Assembly (NCBI GenBank): GCA_047638975.1
Contig: JBLINB010000010.1
Span: 1-43,159, forward strand
Direction of reading: 5' to 3'
From: JAPKEZ01 sp047638975
GTDB taxonomy: Bacteria > Planctomycetota > UBA1135
Length of the DNA stretch: 43,159 nucleotides
A model generated the notes under the pieces. That model was not told where the DNA came from. It saw only the letters and a list, made by a program, of their open reading frames with translations, and did not search any database. Below, piece by piece: positions 9,135-18,505 of the stretch (positions within the stretch are counted from its first letter, which is position 1; each line of letters begins with the position of its first letter). A program made the translations under genes and the position numbers.

Positions 9135-10271
9135 TTATAGGTTACGAGAGATAACGATACGCTGAACGTCGGTGACGCCCTCGTAGATTTCGGTTATACG
9201 TGCGTCACGGAAATACCGTTCGACATCGAATTCTTTAGTGTAGCCAGCGCCACCGTGAATCTGCACGGCATCTTGGGCAGCCTTATTACATGCTCGCGAT
9301 GAGAACAACTTAGCCATTGAGCATTCTTTAGTACACGCTAGATTGTTGTCGCGTAACCATGCTGCGCGGTGCACCAACAAACGTGACGCCTCAAGCTCTG
9401 TCGCCATATCTGCAAGCATAAATGCCACCGCTTGAAAACGATTAATCGGCTGCCCGAATTGTTCGCGTTCTGCGGCATACTTTACGGATGCCTCAAGGCA
9501 GGCACGATGAATACCTACAGCCTGCGCGCCAATACCAATGCGTCCGCCATCAAGCGTATCAAGCGCAAGAGGAAAGCCTCGGTTGATTTCGCCAAGTAGG
9601 TTTTCTTCTGGGACGAAGACATCATTAAGAATAATTTCGGTTGTTGAGCTTGCGCGCAATCCCATTTTTATTTCTTTCTTGCCTACTGCTAAGCCATCAG
9701 AATCGGCTTCGATAATGAATGCTGACATGCCCGCGCCTTTACGCGCCGCAGGATCAGTAATAGCATATACCACGAACAGACCAGCATGCGTGCCGCTGGT
9801 AATCCATGACTTTGTGCCCGTCAACTTATAGCCACCGTCAACCTTTTCGGCCCTAGTCGCAACAGCAGCAGCATCAGAGCCCGCATTGGGCTCGGTGAGG
9901 CAGTAGGCGCCAAGTAGTTCGCCCGTTGCAAGCTTGGGCAAATATTTTTCTTTTTGGAAATCGCTACCATGCTTGGCAAGCATCGAACAAAACAGCGACA
10001 TATGCACTGAAATGGTGACGCCTACACTAGGGTCAGCAGCATTGATTTCTTCGAGAAGAATCGCTGCATGTAAGTTTCCGAGACCTGCTCCACCATACTC
10101 TTCGGGCACTGTAAGCCCCAAAAAGCCATGCTCGGCTGCTTCTTTTATTGCATCGACGGGAAAAGTTTCAGTCGCGTCTAGCCGAGCAGCATTAGGACGC
10201 AAGCTGCGTTCGGCGAATTCACGCGCCGAATCACGAATCATTAAGTGTTCTTCTGTGAGAGCAAAATCCAT
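9135..10271 (-). CDS. Acyl-CoA dehydrogenase (378 aa)
   Basis: A second full-length acyl-CoA dehydrogenase, close in plan to butyryl-CoA (short-chain) dehydrogenases. Signatures: YCLTEPNAGSDAAAV (about 123-137), WITSGTHA (156-163), REQFGQPINRFQAVAFMLADM (about 269-289), HGGAGYTKEF and the catalytic base Glu364 in IYEGVTDVQR. It is clearly a different paralogue from the neighbour 4 bases downstream, so the two may handle different acyl chains. Together with the thiolase and 3-hydroxyacyl-CoA dehydrogenase at 12-14 kb it suggests fatty-acid or branched-chain degradation; enoyl-CoA hydratase and ETF genes are not in the window. It heads this minus-strand unit, 104 bases from the divergent 10376 gene. 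Confidence 0.93.
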   Translation of the reverse strand: MDFALTEEHLMIRDSAREFAERSLRPNAARLDATETFPVDAIKEAAEHGFLGLTVPEEYGGAGLGNLHAAILLEEINAADPSVGVTISVHMSLFCSMLAKHGSDFQKEKYLPKLATGELLGAYCLTEPNAGSDAAAVATRAEKVDGGYKLTGTKSWITSGTHAGLFVVYAITDPAARKGAGMSAFIIEADSDGLAVGKKEIKMGLRASSTTEIILNDVFVPEENLLGEINRGFPLALDTLDGGRIGIGAQAVGIHRACLEASVKYAAEREQFGQPINRFQAVAFMLADMATELEASRLLVHRAAWLRDNNLACTKECSMAKLFSSRACNKAAQDAVQIHGGAGYTKEFDVERYFRDARITEIYEGVTDVQRIVISRNL

Positions 10272-10363
10272 TATTCAACCTGTTAAGGGACCTATATTTT
10301 ACCCTATTTCGGACGCTATGAGACTACTGTTTTCAGTTTCGTAAAATTACTTGCGGTGCAGGG

Positions 10364-10369
10364 TAACAT
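10364..10369 (+). promoter_or_regulatory. Weak candidate leaderless -10 box TAACAT for the gene at 10376
   Basis: TAACAT lies exactly 6 bases before the ATG at 10376. By itself it is a poor -10 match, listed because it fits the TAnnAT-at-6/7 pattern seen at better sites. A better-looking TAAAAT at 10342-10347 would instead give a leader of about 20 bases. Confidence 0.25.
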
Positions 10370-10375
10370 ATAGGC

Positions 10376-12250
10376 ATGTCATCGTCGCATCCCTCATCCG
10401 TATTGCCCCTCTTCTTCGGAAGTGGCTTAATAGCAATTCTGGATGGACTCTTGCTATCTGCCTCCACCGGAGTATCCATCTTGGCCGCGACCATCAGCTT
10501 CAACCTACTTGGGGCATGGCTTATTTGCGGATGCATCGCCTTGCTTCTCATATCCTTCATGCACCACGCTGTTTTCCGGCGCGCGGCTTTTGGCATGGGC
10601 TTAGTAGTCGGCGCTATGCCATTACTGCACTCCTTTATCCCGTTCCCATATGTGCATTTGGTATTTATACTTTTATTGGTAGCGGTTGTTTTTGTGTGTC
10701 CAATCAAACAGCCCTCTACAAAGTTATGCGGCATTGGCAGCCTAGTGATGACGGTCCTAATGCTGACTAGCTTTATGATTCCGCACGAGCTACCGGCGCA
10801 TCCACTTGCCCCGCTTGATGTCGCAAAAACGAATGCGCAAGCCCCAGATGTAATTTTGATATCCGTAGATACTTTACGTGCGGATGCCGTATATGATCAG
10901 CAACAGCTTGGTTTGAATTTCCCAACGCTTAGCACATTACGGCAAGAATCACTGTGGGCCGATTACGCTTTATCGAGCAGTAACCAAACTTTACCTGGGC
11001 ACATGGGCATGCTCTCTGGTTTATCGGCAACGCGCCATGGCGTGCGCTCAAACCGCGATTTGCCAGATGTGAGCATTCCACTTGCCGCAGATTATTTTGC
11101 GCGCGCCGGATTTCAAACTTCAGCGGTGATTAGTAACGCTTTGTTGTCATCGGCAACGGGTATGCATTATGGCTTTGATGTCTTTAGTGACGAAGCAATC
11201 GGCCTGGCTAGACTCTCGATGATGTCTGAAGATTACTTAGCACAGCACAGTTGGCTGAGCATGCTATTGCAAGCATCACGCTCTAATCGCTTATTCCGAA
11301 AGCTTTACTACCGCCACAAATTTAAAGCTACATCTCTAGCCGAGCATTGCACCGATATCGCCTTGCAGCAGCTAGATGCGGCCTATGCAAAGCCTACTCC
11401 ATTATTTCAGTTCATTCATTTAATGGATCCGCACACCAACTACGCGCCGCCGGCAACTGCGCGCGGAGTTATTTCTGCAGCACTCGCACCACAGATCGAC
11501 AGTCGCTACCTGCCGAGCACTACAGCAGAAATCAGTGTCTCGATGGTGCGCGATGTGCAACATCAAGTACAACAAGCGACACCTGGTGCAGATTTAGCCG
11601 CAAGCTATTATCATCAAGTTTATCTTGAAGAAGTCCTTGAAGTGGACCGTCAACTGCAAAGAATCATCGCAAAGCTAGATAGCAGCGGACGCGACTACGT
11701 GCTACTACTTACTGCCGATCACGGCGAGCAATTTGCTGAGCATGGTTTAATGGATCACGCCAACTCGCTCTATGAAGAAAACATTCGCGTGCCATTTATG
11801 TTAAGTGCTAGCAATATCAACGCTGCACAAATTGATGGCGTACCACAGTTATGTGATGTACTACCGACGCTACTTCATTATGCTAATATCGAATTTAGCG
11901 ATGACGCCTTTGATGGCCAAGTAGTCACTGCGACTATTGCACCGCGTCCGCATGTTGCAGTTGACCAAAAAGAAATTGCGGTGCGCGACATGCAGGGTCT
12001 CAAATGGATCGGTGCCTGGCAAGCAGACAACAGTCTGCCTATTGATGTAAAGTTATTCGATCTCGCAGATGGCGAAGACCATAACCTTATTGCTGATAAA
12101 CAACAGCTGACTAGCCAGTTACGCAGTTTGATCGATGATTACTTCGAAAATGACACTTACGCTGCACGTCAAACTAACGCCAAAACGAGTGCAGCCCAGC
12201 AAGCTGCATTGAACTCGCTGGGCTACGCCGGTCAAGAAGACGACCGTTAA
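10376..12250 (+). CDS. Membrane-anchored alkaline-phosphatase-superfamily (sulfatase-like) hydrolase/transferase
   Basis: A 624-residue protein: about four TMs in residues 11-135, then a catalytic domain outside the membrane. Metal-site motifs are DVILISVDTLRAD (Asp165), MDPHTNY (about 350-356) and TADHGEQFAEHG (Asp448, His449). The nucleophile position is Thr205 in NQTLPGHMGML, not the Cys or Ser of the C/S-x-P-x-R formylglycine motif. This is therefore more likely a phosphoester hydrolase or a phosphoethanolamine/phosphoglycerol-type transferase than a true sulfatase; that is inference. It ends NSLGYAGQEDDR, an LGY tail shared with the three paralogues at 23-32 kb. Its stop codon directly abuts the stop of the convergent dehydrogenase gene. 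Confidence 0.85.
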   Translation: MSSSHPSSVLPLFFGSGLIAILDGLLLSASTGVSILAATISFNLLGAWLICGCIALLLISFMHHAVFRRAAFGMGLVVGAMPLLHSFIPFPYVHLVFILLLVAVVFVCPIKQPSTKLCGIGSLVMTVLMLTSFMIPHELPAHPLAPLDVAKTNAQAPDVILISVDTLRADAVYDQQQLGLNFPTLSTLRQESLWADYALSSSNQTLPGHMGMLSGLSATRHGVRSNRDLPDVSIPLAADYFARAGFQTSAVISNALLSSATGMHYGFDVFSDEAIGLARLSMMSEDYLAQHSWLSMLLQASRSNRLFRKLYYRHKFKATSLAEHCTDIALQQLDAAYAKPTPLFQFIHLMDPHTNYAPPATARGVISAALAPQIDSRYLPSTTAEISVSMVRDVQHQVQQATPGADLAASYYHQVYLEEVLEVDRQLQRIIAKLDSSGRDYVLLLTADHGEQFAEHGLMDHANSLYEENIRVPFMLSASNINAAQIDGVPQLCDVLPTLLHYANIEFSDDAFDGQVVTATIAPRPHVAVDQKEIAVRDMQGLKWIGAWQADNSLPIDVKLFDLADGEDHNLIADKQQLTSQLRSLIDDYFENDTYAARQTNAKTSAAQQAALNSLGYAGQEDDR

Positions 12251-13105
12251 TTAGTAAGCGTAAAAGCCTTCGCCTGACTTGCGGCCAAGCTTACCGGCTT
12301 CGACCATGCGCCGCATATTGGGTGCACACCTAAACTTCGGGTCACCAAACTGCTCGTACATATAATCTAAGATGTTTACGCAAACATCTATACCGATGAA
12401 ATCAGCAAGAGCTAACGGGCCCATTGGGTGATTCATGCCTAGCTTGATGATAATGTCGATGTCTTCGCGAGTAGCAATACCTTCGTAAAGCGTAAACGCC
12501 GCTTCATTGATCATCGGCATAAGGATACGGTTAGAAACAAAACCGGCGTAGTCTTCGGAAACACCTACTGTCTTGCCTAGACCTTCGGCAATTTCTTTAG
12601 TGCGTGCTACGACTTCGGCAGAAGTCTTTTCACCCTTGATGAGTTCTACTAATTTCATTAACGGCACTGGGTTCATAAAGTGCATACCCACCACCGACTC
12701 TGGACGGCTAGTAACACTTGCGATAGCTGTAATAGAGATCGATGAGGTGTTAGTCGCCAAGATTGCATTTGCAGGAGCGTGCTTATCAAGCTGTACAAAG
12801 ACCTCTTTCTTGACCTCTTCTTTTTCGAAGACTGCCTCAATAACCATATCTACATCTGAGACCGCTGATGCTAAATCAGTTGAACCACCGACGCGCTGCA
12901 TGATGGCATCAGACTGCTCTTGGCTAATTTTTTCTTTCTTAACAAAGCGGTCAAGCGATTTACGGATGGCGCCTAAACCGCGGTCTAGACCCTCTTGAGA
13001 CATATCTACCAAGGTGACGCTGTGGCCATTGGCTGCGTATGTTTGGGCGATGCCGTTACCCATGGTTCCGGCACCGATGACTGCTACTTTAATTGCTTGT
13101 GACAT
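12251..13105 (-). CDS. hbd: 3-hydroxybutyryl-CoA (3-hydroxyacyl-CoA) dehydrogenase
   Basis: A 284-residue single-function enzyme with the length of Hbd/PaaH, oxidising (S)-3-hydroxyacyl-CoA with NAD(P). The N-terminal Rossmann site is VIGAGTMGNGIAQ (9-21). NTSSISI begins at residue 119, the catalytic His142 lies in GMHFMNPVPLMKLVE with Glu154, and the C-terminal domain has NHPMGPLALADFIG and GRKSGEGFYAY at the end. It follows the thiolase gene by 7 bases and is the last gene of the long minus-strand run. The pair could make or degrade acetoacetyl-CoA/3-hydroxybutyryl-CoA, in beta-oxidation or butyrate-type metabolism. No Shine-Dalgarno sequence is seen. Confidence 0.93.
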   Translation of the reverse strand: MSQAIKVAVIGAGTMGNGIAQTYAANGHSVTLVDMSQEGLDRGLGAIRKSLDRFVKKEKISQEQSDAIMQRVGGSTDLASAVSDVDMVIEAVFEKEEVKKEVFVQLDKHAPANAILATNTSSISITAIASVTSRPESVVGMHFMNPVPLMKLVELIKGEKTSAEVVARTKEIAEGLGKTVGVSEDYAGFVSNRILMPMINEAAFTLYEGIATREDIDIIIKLGMNHPMGPLALADFIGIDVCVNILDYMYEQFGDPKFRCAPNMRRMVEAGKLGRKSGEGFYAY

Positions 13106-13112
13106 TATTTTA

Positions 13113-14306
13113 TTAATCGACGAGTTCGATTGCTGTGGCTACGGCATTGCCGCCACCCAGACAAAGAGTTGCTACTCCGGTTTTTAATCCGCGCTGCTTG
13201 AGTGCGTAGATTAAAGTTGTGAGGATACGAGCACCACTGCCACCAATCGGGTGACCTATGGCGATTGCACCACCGTTGACGTTAATTTTATCGGCGTCAA
13301 TCTCTAAGGTTTTAGCGAGCGCACATGCGCCAGACGAAAACGCCTCATTAATTTCGAACAGATCGTAGTCGTGACGTGAAGTACCTGTTACTTTTTCTAG
13401 ATTTTCGACAGCAGCCTTAGGCGCCATCATCACCCATTCAGGTGCCATGCCACCAGCGGCATAGCCAGTGATTTTAGCCAAGGGCTTTAATCCGTATTTC
13501 TCTACAGCTGCGCCGGAAGCGATAACTAAAGCTGCTGCACCATCCGATATTTGGGAAGCGTTGCCAGCTGTTACCGAGCCTCCCTTTTTAAATGCGGCGC
13601 GCATTTTGCCAAGTGATTCGGCTGTAGAGTCGGCGCGGATGCCTTCGTCTTGGCTAAAGATAATCGGATCTTTTTTGCGTTGCGGAACTTCAACATCAAA
13701 AGTCTCTGCGTCGAAGTTACCGGCCGCCCATGCTGCTGCAGCGCGTTGGTGCGAAGCTGCTGCCAACTCGTCTTGCATTTCGCGGGTGATGCCGTATTCG
13801 TCGGCAACCAATTCGCCGGTCATACCCATATGCTGGTCAGAGAAGACGTCCCAGAGGCCGTCGTGGACCATAGAGTCGACTAGCTTGGTGTCACCCAAAC
13901 GTGCGCCAGTACGCGCAGACGGCACTAGATACGGCGCCTGGCTCATGGATTCGAAGCCACCTGCAACCACAACCTGATTGTCGCCAGCCTTGATGGATTG
14001 TGCGGCCAACATCACAGCCTTCAAGCCAGAGCCACAGACCTTATTAACCGTAAACGGCGGGATCGTATCTGGTAAACCAGCGTAAATCATTGCCTGGCGC
14101 GCAGGATTTTGCCCTATTCCGGCTTGCAACACATTGCCCATAATGACCTCATCGACAGCTTCGCCAGCGACATTAGCGCGTTGCAAAGCTTCTTTTATTG
14201 CCATCGCACCGAGCTCTGGTGCACGAAATTGGCTCAATGAGCCCTGGAATCGCCCGATCGGTGTACGACAGGCACTAACTATGAAGACGTCTGACATTTG
14301 CCGCAT
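13113..14306 (-). CDS. atoB: Acetyl-CoA C-acetyltransferase (thiolase II)
   Basis: A 397-residue thiolase with all three catalytic elements: nucleophile Cys91 in NKVCGSGLKAV, His352 in GGAIAIGHPIGGSGAR and Cys382 in TLCLGGGNAVA. It reversibly condenses two acetyl-CoA or cleaves 3-ketoacyl-CoA. Length and the GHPIGGSGAR form fit biosynthetic/acetoacetyl-CoA thiolases. Two ATGs are possible, 14306 and 14297; the second gives the common start MSDVFIVSACRTPIG and may be the real one. It lies 20 bases after the amidase gene and 7 bases before hbd. Confidence 0.93.
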   Translation of the reverse strand: MRQMSDVFIVSACRTPIGRFQGSLSQFRAPELGAMAIKEALQRANVAGEAVDEVIMGNVLQAGIGQNPARQAMIYAGLPDTIPPFTVNKVCGSGLKAVMLAAQSIKAGDNQVVVAGGFESMSQAPYLVPSARTGARLGDTKLVDSMVHDGLWDVFSDQHMGMTGELVADEYGITREMQDELAAASHQRAAAAWAAGNFDAETFDVEVPQRKKDPIIFSQDEGIRADSTAESLGKMRAAFKKGGSVTAGNASQISDGAAALVIASGAAVEKYGLKPLAKITGYAAGGMAPEWVMMAPKAAVENLEKVTGTSRHDYDLFEINEAFSSGACALAKTLEIDADKINVNGGAIAIGHPIGGSGARILTTLIYALKQRGLKTGVATLCLGGGNAVATAIELVD

Positions 14307-14326
14307 ATTTTAGCGACGCCAGCTAA

Positions 14327-15127
14327 TCATGGCTTTGGCCAGAGGCCTGCTTTACGCAAATCGCGAGATATTGGCACTTCAGTGCGCACTTTTTCGGCAA
14401 TTTCAAGGTCCATTTCGCTGATAAGTAGGCCTCCGTCATCACAACGGGCATGAACATTGCCAAGTGGGTCAATAATAAGCGCAGACTCTGGAAAAGTCAT
14501 TGGACGGCGTCCGTCGAGAGCGGCTACGCCTGAACGGTTGCACGAAATCGTAAACAACTGATTTTCGGCAGCACGTGCCCTACTTAGTAATTCAAATAAA
14601 TGCGCGCGCGGACTTGGCCATTGCGCGCAGCACACCAAAATATCGGCCTGCTGATACAAAGCTTCGCGACATATTTCGGGGAAACGCAAATCGTAGCAGA
14701 TAATCGGCATAATGCGCCCGATGGGAGTATCAATCGCCACTGGCTGCTGAGACCCTCGCGCTACCTGGCGGCCTTCTCCGGTTGGGCTAAACAGCATGCG
14801 CTTGTCGTATGGACGTAAGCTGCCGGCCGCTCCTAGAAAGTGTGCTTGATTCGCGGGTTTATCACCCGCACCACCGGCTGCAGAACCAATCACGATTAAA
14901 TTGACTGCGGCCGCAGCAGCATGCACGGTGTCTAAGGCTGCTTCACTTTGTGCACGCAAGGCATCACTATACTCGACTAGAAAAGAGGTCGTCCACTTTT
15001 CTGGCAGCACCAACAATTGAACATCACGCGTGGCACACTCGGCGATCGCCACTAACACTTGCTGCAGATTGACTTCGACTTGTGCTGGACGCACATCAAA
15101 CGGCAAAGCTGCAACAGTCAGAGACAT
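14327..15127 (-). CDS. Carbon-nitrogen hydrolase (nitrilase superfamily, omega-amidase/Nit-like)
   Basis: A 266-residue cytoplasmic amidase with the Glu-Lys-Cys triad visible: Glu43 in LLVLPEKW, Lys109 in RPYDKRMLFSPTGEG and Cys144 in IICYDLRFPEI. The sequence around the Cys matches the Nit1/Nit2/YafV branch, which hydrolyses alpha-ketoglutaramate or deaminated glutathione as metabolite repair, so that is the best guess for substrate. It overlaps the preceding repeat-lipoprotein gene by one base (TAATG), implying coupled translation, and the thiolase gene follows after 20 bases. Its place in an envelope-glycan operon is unexplained. Confidence 0.87.
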   Translation of the reverse strand: MSLTVAALPFDVRPAQVEVNLQQVLVAIAECATRDVQLLVLPEKWTTSFLVEYSDALRAQSEAALDTVHAAAAAVNLIVIGSAAGGAGDKPANQAHFLGAAGSLRPYDKRMLFSPTGEGRQVARGSQQPVAIDTPIGRIMPIICYDLRFPEICREALYQQADILVCCAQWPSPRAHLFELLSRARAAENQLFTISCNRSGVAALDGRRPMTFPESALIIDPLGNVHARCDDGGLLISEMDLEIAEKVRTEVPISRDLRKAGLWPKP

Positions 15128-16362
15128 TACTGCTCGTTTATGTCGGTGTTATTTATCTGACCGAACAAATATAGCGCGTCTTCGTAATCAATCGAAATCT
15201 GCAGAACCGAGCGTAGATTTTCGCGACAACTATCTAGGTCGTTATTTTGCTGCGCCAGTAATGCCTGCTGATAATAAAGCATCGCTTCATGCAATCGTGA
15301 GTCTAGATTTGCCAATCTAGCTTCGGCATCTTTATAACCAAAGCCATCACTAGCTGAAAATATTTCTACGTACAATTTTTGAGCATGCTGTAATTGGAAA
15401 TCAAGTTCGTAAGCACGTGCCCACATGTAACGTTGCTGCTGATGCTTATCAACGTTACGGTTACGAATGGCAATCAACTGTTCGGTGTGCTCGACTACAG
15501 AATATTCTGCAGCTGCAGCTAGCGACGCGTCGGCAGCACGATGTTTACCTGCCCGCACCTGAATATCTGCCGAGACCAAATGGGCCTGTGACAGTAAAGT
15601 TGCATTTAGGCGTTCTGCGATCTCTATAGCTAGAGGGTCTTCGATGCCCAGGTGGATGGCGTCTTGAATTGCAACCCATGCCATCCCTGTCTGCTGAGCA
15701 GCGATGTGAATCATCGCCTGACGCATGGATTCTTCGGCCAAAGTTTGACCGATCGCATTCAGACGATTCTGTGCTAACTCTGGATCCGTTAGCAAGTTGC
15801 TGGCGTGCATGAAAGAAGTATAAGCGCGGACGTTATGCCCCGCTTCAAGATGACCAATCGCCTCGAGGTAATTTTCTTTGCCTTGTGCGTCACGCATTTC
15901 TTCGCGCTCAGTAATAATCGCCAAGCGTTCAATCGCTGGGGCATAATCTTCCCTCCAGCTCAAGGCTGCTAGTAATTCACGAATCGCTCCTTTTTTATTA
16001 CCAAGGTCATTTAACGCTAAAGCGATATCAAAATGGCGTGTAGCGATATGGTTTTGGCAGCGAACGGCCAATGCCTCTAAAACGGCTACTTGGCTGTCTG
16101 GCGCACTCGGAGTGATGGCCTTTAAGGTTTCTAAAGCACGCTCGGGGTATCCGCTATTGCTTAATCTACGCACGGCGTCTTCGGCCAAAAAATAACGAGT
16201 CACTGCGATGCGTTGTTGAACTTCTGCGTCGTCAACGTCAAGCTTTAGGTATTCGTGATAGGCTTCCAAGTAACTCTTTTGACGGAAGTATGTATCGCCG
16301 CTATCTATCGAAGACGATTGACAAGAGGCAAGGACTAACAGTAGTAGCGGAAATTTACGCAT
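15127..16362 (-). CDS. Tetratricopeptide-like repeat lipoprotein
   Basis: A 411-residue lipoprotein: short signal peptide with lipobox VLASC (Cys14), then almost entirely alpha-helical sequence with TPR-like helix pairs, for example SGDTYFRQKSYLEAYHEYLKL at the N-terminus, NDLGNKKGAIRELLAAL (about 123-139) and AMLYYQQALLAQQNNDLDSC towards the end. It is probably an envelope scaffold. I do not recognise a named family. It sits 9 bases after lptG and overlaps the amidase gene by one base. A TAAGAT box 6 bases before its ATG could provide a private leaderless transcript. A link to LPS or glycan export is inferred only from position. Confidence 0.75.
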   Translation of the reverse strand: MRKFPLLLLVLASCQSSSIDSGDTYFRQKSYLEAYHEYLKLDVDDAEVQQRIAVTRYFLAEDAVRRLSNSGYPERALETLKAITPSAPDSQVAVLEALAVRCQNHIATRHFDIALALNDLGNKKGAIRELLAALSWREDYAPAIERLAIITEREEMRDAQGKENYLEAIGHLEAGHNVRAYTSFMHASNLLTDPELAQNRLNAIGQTLAEESMRQAMIHIAAQQTGMAWVAIQDAIHLGIEDPLAIEIAERLNATLLSQAHLVSADIQVRAGKHRAADASLAAAAEYSVVEHTEQLIAIRNRNVDKHQQQRYMWARAYELDFQLQHAQKLYVEIFSASDGFGYKDAEARLANLDSRLHEAMLYYQQALLAQQNNDLDSCRENLRSVLQISIDYEDALYLFGQINNTDINEQ

Positions 16363-16368
16363 ATATTT

Positions 16369-16374
16369 ATCTTA
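16369..16374 (-). promoter_or_regulatory. Candidate internal leaderless -10 box TAAGAT for the repeat lipoprotein gene
   Basis: On the minus strand TAAGAT ends 6 bases before the ATG at 16362 and overlaps the stop codon of lptG. It has the same geometry as the boxes at the heads of other units, and no Shine-Dalgarno sequence is present. Confidence 0.3.
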
Positions 16375-17430
16375 ACTTGGAGTACGGCTAAAAGCCCACA
16401 AAGAAATACCGGCAAATAAGCTTACCGGGGCCAAAGCAGCGAGCCAAGGGCTAACGGCGCCACGCACTCCCATGTCTCGGAAAAGGACCTCGGAGACAAA
16501 GAACATCGCGCACAACAGTAAGCCACGCGCAATCCCTTCTTTGGAACTACTGCGGCCTAAACTGAGCGAAGTAGATAGCCCGAGCACCAATAATACTAGT
16601 GCCACAAACGGTAGCGTTCGTGCTGACCACATGTATGTTTCTGACTGCCGGTGCCCTGGGTCATATTTCAACAAGCTCTTATATGACTCTGAATTTAAAT
16701 CAAGCGGACGGTTGCGGACGAAATAAGAACGCAACAAATCTTTCGGGGCAAATCCTTCAACGTCAAAAACGGAAATCTTTGTTTCTCCTTGTGAATTGGT
16801 TTTTAGGCCATTAGTTAATTGCCACTTGCCATCAACATAACGAGCGTCATCTGCCCACACGCGTTCGTCATTGCCAAACTTCGAAGAAGAAAATACTTCG
16901 AGCCCTGCAATGCGTGGTGGATCGCCTGGTGTAAAAACTTGCGCATGTAGTCGGTGACCGCCAGCACCACGCACCCATAAGTCTGTTGGGATCCATTGCT
17001 GCTGATTATTTAGCATGCGCTGCGTAGCTTCGTGCTGCGGGAGCAACTTCGGGATCATCACCTCGCGGAACATCGAAACTGCCGTTGAGAGAATCAAAGC
17101 ACTAATGAAAATGGGCAAAAATGAACGCCAGGTTGCGCGCCCGGCGCTGAGCATAGGGGTCCATTCGCGATTGCGCAGTAATTGCGTAACGCAACCAATG
17201 CCGGCTAATAGCAAAATATATGGCAGGAACTGAAACAGCAAAAATACCATATTCAGTAAATAGTAATCTACTATTTGGTTAATCTCTAAACCTAGCGCCT
17301 CGCGCGCCAGTGGAATGTCATCGGCACGCGAGAGCAAATCCATGAAAGTAAACATGCCGACAAAGCCAGCAGCTGTTAGCAGACAAAAACGCAAATAAGT
17401 GCGTAACACGTAACGGTCGAATATTTGCAT
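16372..17430 (-). CDS. lptG: LPS export system permease, LptF/LptG family (second of pair)
   Basis: A 352-residue inner-membrane protein of the YjgP/YjgQ family: three N-terminal TMs (about 15-110), a periplasmic beta-jellyroll-type domain (about 125-265) and three C-terminal TMs. LptF and LptG form the permease that, with LptB, extracts LPS to the LptC-A-D bridge. The start MQIFDRYVLRTYLRF is family-like. A longer reading from a TTG at 17469 would overlap the upstream gene by 38 bases, so ATG 17430 was chosen, leaving one base after the lptF stop. F or G is assigned by gene order and could be swapped. Confidence 0.88.
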   Translation of the reverse strand: MQIFDRYVLRTYLRFCLLTAAGFVGMFTFMDLLSRADDIPLAREALGLEINQIVDYYLLNMVFLLFQFLPYILLLAGIGCVTQLLRNREWTPMLSAGRATWRSFLPIFISALILSTAVSMFREVMIPKLLPQHEATQRMLNNQQQWIPTDLWVRGAGGHRLHAQVFTPGDPPRIAGLEVFSSSKFGNDERVWADDARYVDGKWQLTNGLKTNSQGETKISVFDVEGFAPKDLLRSYFVRNRPLDLNSESYKSLLKYDPGHRQSETYMWSARTLPFVALVLLVLGLSTSLSLGRSSSKEGIARGLLLCAMFFVSEVLFRDMGVRGAVSPWLAALAPVSLFAGISLWAFSRTPS

Positions 17431-17431
17431 A

Positions 17432-18502
17432 TTAACGTGTTCTATGTCGGCGCAACATAAATACGGCAATGGGGATTAGCAACAATGCCGGTAGCCACGC
17501 CGCAACTACCGGTGACAACATATTCCCTTCTCTTAAGTTGTCGCACAAGAAAAACAGTGGGTAGTAAACCAGCAGCAAAAAGGACAAGGCTGAAGAAAAA
17601 CTAGCTACGAAACCACCTCGCCGCAGACGCCAGCCGAGAAGAGCTCCGATAACTGCTAGTGGTATCGTGGCAAATGCCATCGCCATACGCTGCCAAATAG
17701 TAAACCAGGTATGGTCGCGATCGGCATCGGAGAGCTCTCCATCAAGAGTTGCGAATAATTCGCGTGACGATTTATCTTTAATGCGCCGTCCAAGTTCTCT
17801 ATTAGAGTTTATTTCTGCTAAGTTTATTGAGAGCCAAGTTTGACCAGGGTTATAGAACAACCCCCGCGTATCTCTAAAAGTACGTAGGCCTTCGAACATG
17901 AAGGTTAGATTATCGCCTTCGACATTCATTATGGCGCGATTAGCCCTGAGACGCAGTTCTTCATCATCTCTTTTAGACGAATCAATACTTAATAATATGT
18001 CATGAAATTCTCCGGGGCCTGAGCGGTCGTTCCATGATAGGTAAAGCCCACCAAAGCTAAGCTCGGAAGCACCAGGGTTGGTGTTTTGTAATGCAGCCAC
18101 CGGCACTTTGTGCATCAACTGGCGCATTTGGGCATACATACTTGGCACGACTTCGGCAGTAAGCGGATAAGTAACCAAACACACCAGCAGCCCCGCCCAT
18201 AAAGCAGGTCGCAATAGTTGCGCGGGATGTATTCCGGCGGCAAAGGATGCGATGTCTTCATTGTCGGCAGCCATCCGTCCGTATCCGAGCACGACACTGA
18301 TCAGCAACACCACTGGGAAAAAGTACGGTAGTGCTTGCCCGACTATCAACGGTACTAAACTGAGTGGCACCCATAATGGCGCGCCTTGCGAAGTAGCAGA
18401 AGCACGAATAGATGCCCCAAGAGCAATTAAAAACAATATACTGACCAAAACCGCCAACAAATGGCGGCTTACTTCGCGGAAGCACGAGCGACTGAGTATC
18501 AC
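17432..18502 (-). CDS. lptF: LPS export system permease, LptF/LptG family (first of pair)
   Basis: A 356-residue paralogue of the next gene, with the same six-TM plus periplasmic-domain plan. TMs are near 14-32, 48-72, 97-116 and three in the last 90 residues, including WQRMAMAFATIPLAVIGALLG, a segment typical of this family. It works with LptG and the ATPase LptB, which is not in this window. Translation starts at a GTG (18502), 3 bases after the stop of the Wzz-like gene, with no Shine-Dalgarno sequence. Placement between O-antigen-type genes and the repeat lipoprotein ties the upstream glycan genes to LPS transport. Confidence 0.87.
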   Translation of the reverse strand: MILSRSCFREVSRHLLAVLVSILFLIALGASIRASATSQGAPLWVPLSLVPLIVGQALPYFFPVVLLISVVLGYGRMAADNEDIASFAAGIHPAQLLRPALWAGLLVCLVTYPLTAEVVPSMYAQMRQLMHKVPVAALQNTNPGASELSFGGLYLSWNDRSGPGEFHDILLSIDSSKRDDEELRLRANRAIMNVEGDNLTFMFEGLRTFRDTRGLFYNPGQTWLSINLAEINSNRELGRRIKDKSSRELFATLDGELSDADRDHTWFTIWQRMAMAFATIPLAVIGALLGWRLRRGGFVASFSSALSFLLLVYYPLFFLCDNLREGNMLSPVVAAWLPALLLIPIAVFMLRRHRTR

Positions 18503-18505
18503 TAT

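Noticed and set aside
10376..12250. Annotation as a true arylsulfatase
   Set aside because: The nucleophile position is Thr in NQTLPGH. The C/S-x-P-x-R formylglycine signature needed by type I sulfatases is absent.
17431..17469. Longer start of lptG at a TTG (39 extra bases)
   Set aside because: It would overlap the lptF end by 38 bases and add a Cys-rich stretch unlike the family N-terminus; ATG 17430 gives a typical start one base after the lptF stop.
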